From: DATDOY01 sp035293045
GTDB taxonomy: Bacteria > Actinomycetota > Acidimicrobiia > IMCC26256 > JACPCJ01
Length of the DNA: 6,616 nucleotides
Direction of reading: 5' to 3'
Assembly (NCBI GenBank): GCA_035293045.1
Contig: DATDOY010000196.1
Span: forward strand, 1-6,616
A program made the translations under genes and the position numbers. The notes under the pieces were generated by a model. It did no database searches. It saw only the letters and a list, made by a program, of their open reading frames with translations, and was not told where the DNA came from. Shown one piece after another: positions 5,284 through 6,616 of this stretch; within the stretch, counting starts at the first letter, position 1, and the number at the start of each line of letters is the position of its first letter.

Positions 5284-6616
5284 ATGGCGAGTCGCCGAGG
5301 AACCACTCGGGCACGCATCGTGCTCGCAAGCTGCGTCGCCTTGATGGCGGCGCTCCTCGCACCGGGCGAGGCGGGGGCGATGTGGACGCCCGATTCGGGC
5401 TCGTGGCCGACCTTCCGCGGAGATCTCACCCACTCCGGACAGCCGGTGGGGACGAGCGCGTTCACCGCCGGACAGGGTGGCTTCGCCCGTCTCAAGTGGT
5501 CGGTGAACACCGAATACCCGGTCCTCGGTCCACCCACGGTGGCCGACCTCGACGAGGACGGCGTGCCGGAGGTCGTCGTCAACTCGAGCGACGTCAAGGT
5601 GACGATCGCGCCGCCAGCGGCGCCGGACTTCGACTTCACCCACGCCGTCACCGCCCTCGAGGGTGACGACGGCGCGCAGGACTGGCACCAGGACGAAGGC
5701 GACTCGTTCATCTTCGCCCTCCCGGCCGACAACGCCGAGATCGACAACGACGACAAGGCCGAGGTCGTCGGATTCAAGGGCAACCCGCTGCTCAACGTCG
5801 ACGACGAGCGCCTCATCGCCCGCTCGCACACCGGTGCACAACAGTGGACCTACCAAGACGGCGACTGGAACGACCTCGGCGAGCAGGTCGTCGGCATCCT
5901 CGGCGCCGTCCACACCGCAAACGTCGACAACGAGGCCACCAACCCCGAGGTGATCTTCGGCGCCAACGAGGCGCTGCTCGCCATCTCGATCGGCACGCAA
6001 GAGCCCGGGTGCCCCAACGCGGGCGCGCCGAGCGCCGACATTGAAGCGTCGAGCATCTCCTATTTCATCCACGCGCTGAACGGCGAGGGCGGAAGCGCCA
6101 GCGAGCAGTGGCAATTCACGAGGTCCGACGCCCTTTTGGTGTCGACGCCGGTCATCACCGACGTCAACGCCGACGGCAAGAACGACGTGCTGTTCGGCTC
6201 GGGCGCACCCGAGGGCAATCTCCTCGGCGAATGTGAGGTGCACGTCTCGACCGACGCGTCCGCTGTCGACGACAAGATCATCGCGCTCGATGGGAACAAC
6301 CCGGGCCAGATCCTCTGGGAGACCGAGGTGAACGACAACGGCTTCGACCGGCCGCCGGCCGCGTCGCCGTTGATGGCCGGCACCACCGCCGGCGGCGACA
6401 AGATCGTCGCCTTCCTGATCCCGGTTCCCAAGACCCTGCCGCCGGCTCAGAACCCGGATCGCAACGTGCTCATCGCGCTCAACGCGCGGACGGGCGCGGA
6501 GTTGTGGCGGCTGGACCTGAAGCCGGCGACGATCTCGCCGCTCGCCGCCGCCGACCTCGACGCCGACGGCCAGCCCGAGATCATCGCCCAGGTCGGCAAT
6601 CGGCTCGCCACGTTCG
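5284..6616 (+). CDS. Secreted beta-propeller protein with PQQ-like and FG-GAP-type repeats, 3'-truncated by window edge
   Basis: The first 444 codons are visible and the frame is still open at the right edge. Residues 1-32 form a Sec-type signal peptide: basic R4, R5, R9, R11, hydrophobic 12-26, and an AGA cleavage motif (30-32) before MW. The mature N-terminus has WPTFRGDLTHSG (41-52), the motif that opens many PQQ-like quinoprotein propellers. Blade-type repeats follow, each with an acidic loop: ADLDEDGVPEVVV (87-99), TDVNADGKNDVLFG (292-305) and ADLDADGQPEII (423-434), plus degenerate copies near 149-163 and 210-226. The DxDxDG loops are typical calcium sites of FG-GAP/VCBS proteins. IIALDGNNPGQILWE (332-346) and LIALNARTGAELWRL (396-410) are PQQ-like A-L-x-x-x-x-G-x-x-x-W blades. 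Only two Cys (243, 317) occur in the visible mature part, perhaps a disulfide. It is likely exported or surface-attached. No catalytic residues were recognised, so a binding or structural role is as likely as an enzymatic one. Confidence 0.85.
   Translation, partial: MASRRGTTRARIVLASCVALMAALLAPGEAGAMWTPDSGSWPTFRGDLTHSGQPVGTSAFTAGQGGFARLKWSVNTEYPVLGPPTVADLDEDGVPEVVVNSSDVKVTIAPPAAPDFDFTHAVTALEGDDGAQDWHQDEGDSFIFALPADNAEIDNDDKAEVVGFKGNPLLNVDDERLIARSHTGAQQWTYQDGDWNDLGEQVVGILGAVHTANVDNEATNPEVIFGANEALLAISIGTQEPGCPNAGAPSADIEASSISYFIHALNGEGGSASEQWQFTRSDALLVSTPVITDVNADGKNDVLFGSGAPEGNLLGECEVHVSTDASAVDDKIIALDGNNPGQILWETEVNDNGFDRPPAASPLMAGTTAGGDKIVAFLIPVPKTLPPAQNPDRNVLIALNARTGAELWRLDLKPATISPLAAADLDADGQPEIIAQVGNRLATF

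Noticed and set aside
5323..5334. Lipobox-like LASC (residues 14-17) in the secreted protein, suggesting a lipoprotein
   Set aside because: Only a few hydrophobic residues precede the Cys and the hydrophobic core continues well past it, ending at a standard AGA cleavage site, so a Sec type I signal peptide fits better.
5197..6243. 348-codon antisense frame opposite the secreted protein
   Set aside because: Its Val/Asp/Gly-rich repetitive composition is the reverse reading of Asp/Val/Gly codons; the plus-strand frame has a signal peptide, a ribosome-binding site and repeat motifs.

Overview
The window is dense, high-GC DNA with strong G/C preference at third codon positions, long spurious antisense reading frames and short intergenic gaps. 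Three of its genes appear to be transcribed without a 5' leader. Together these features suggest a high-GC actinobacterium, plausibly of the Acidimicrobiia type. The assignment is inferred from gene style alone; there is no marker gene here.

Layout: (1) 1-811, minus strand, the N-terminal ~270 codons of a DUF2236/MpaB-family (latex-clearing-protein-like) haem oxygenase, running off the left edge. (2) 893-2608, minus strand, a metal-dependent amidohydrolase of the D-aminoacylase-like family (571 aa). (3) 2609-2690, an 82-bp divergent promoter region. (4) 2691-4088, plus strand, an amidase-signature serine hydrolase with a complete Lys/Ser/Ser triad (465 aa). (5) 4232-5134, plus strand, a lyase of the isocitrate lyase/PEP mutase superfamily that keeps the KRCGH catalytic loop (about 289-300 aa). 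(6) 5284-6616, plus strand, the start of a secreted beta-propeller-type protein with a signal peptide, a WPTFRG motif and calcium-type DxDxDG loops, running off the right edge. The intergenic stretches 4089-4231 and 5135-5283 hold no convincing gene.

How they may work together: the divergently transcribed amidohydrolase and amidase share one short regulatory region and both break C-N bonds of amides, so a common amide or N-acyl catabolic role is a reasonable inference. The lyase downstream could process a 2-methyl-malate-type or methylisocitrate-type acid, but no propionate-cycle partner is visible. The oxygenase and the secreted protein look like unrelated neighbours. No RNA gene, mobile element, CRISPR array or recognisable defence system was seen.

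The most notable signal is regulatory. Three genes have a TANNNT -10 hexamer ending exactly 7 nt before the start codon and lack a usable Shine-Dalgarno, as expected for leaderless mRNAs. A similar box before the lyase gene points to an in-frame ATC rather than to the GTG a gene caller would pick. The secreted protein is the exception, with a strong GGGGAGG ribosome-binding site.
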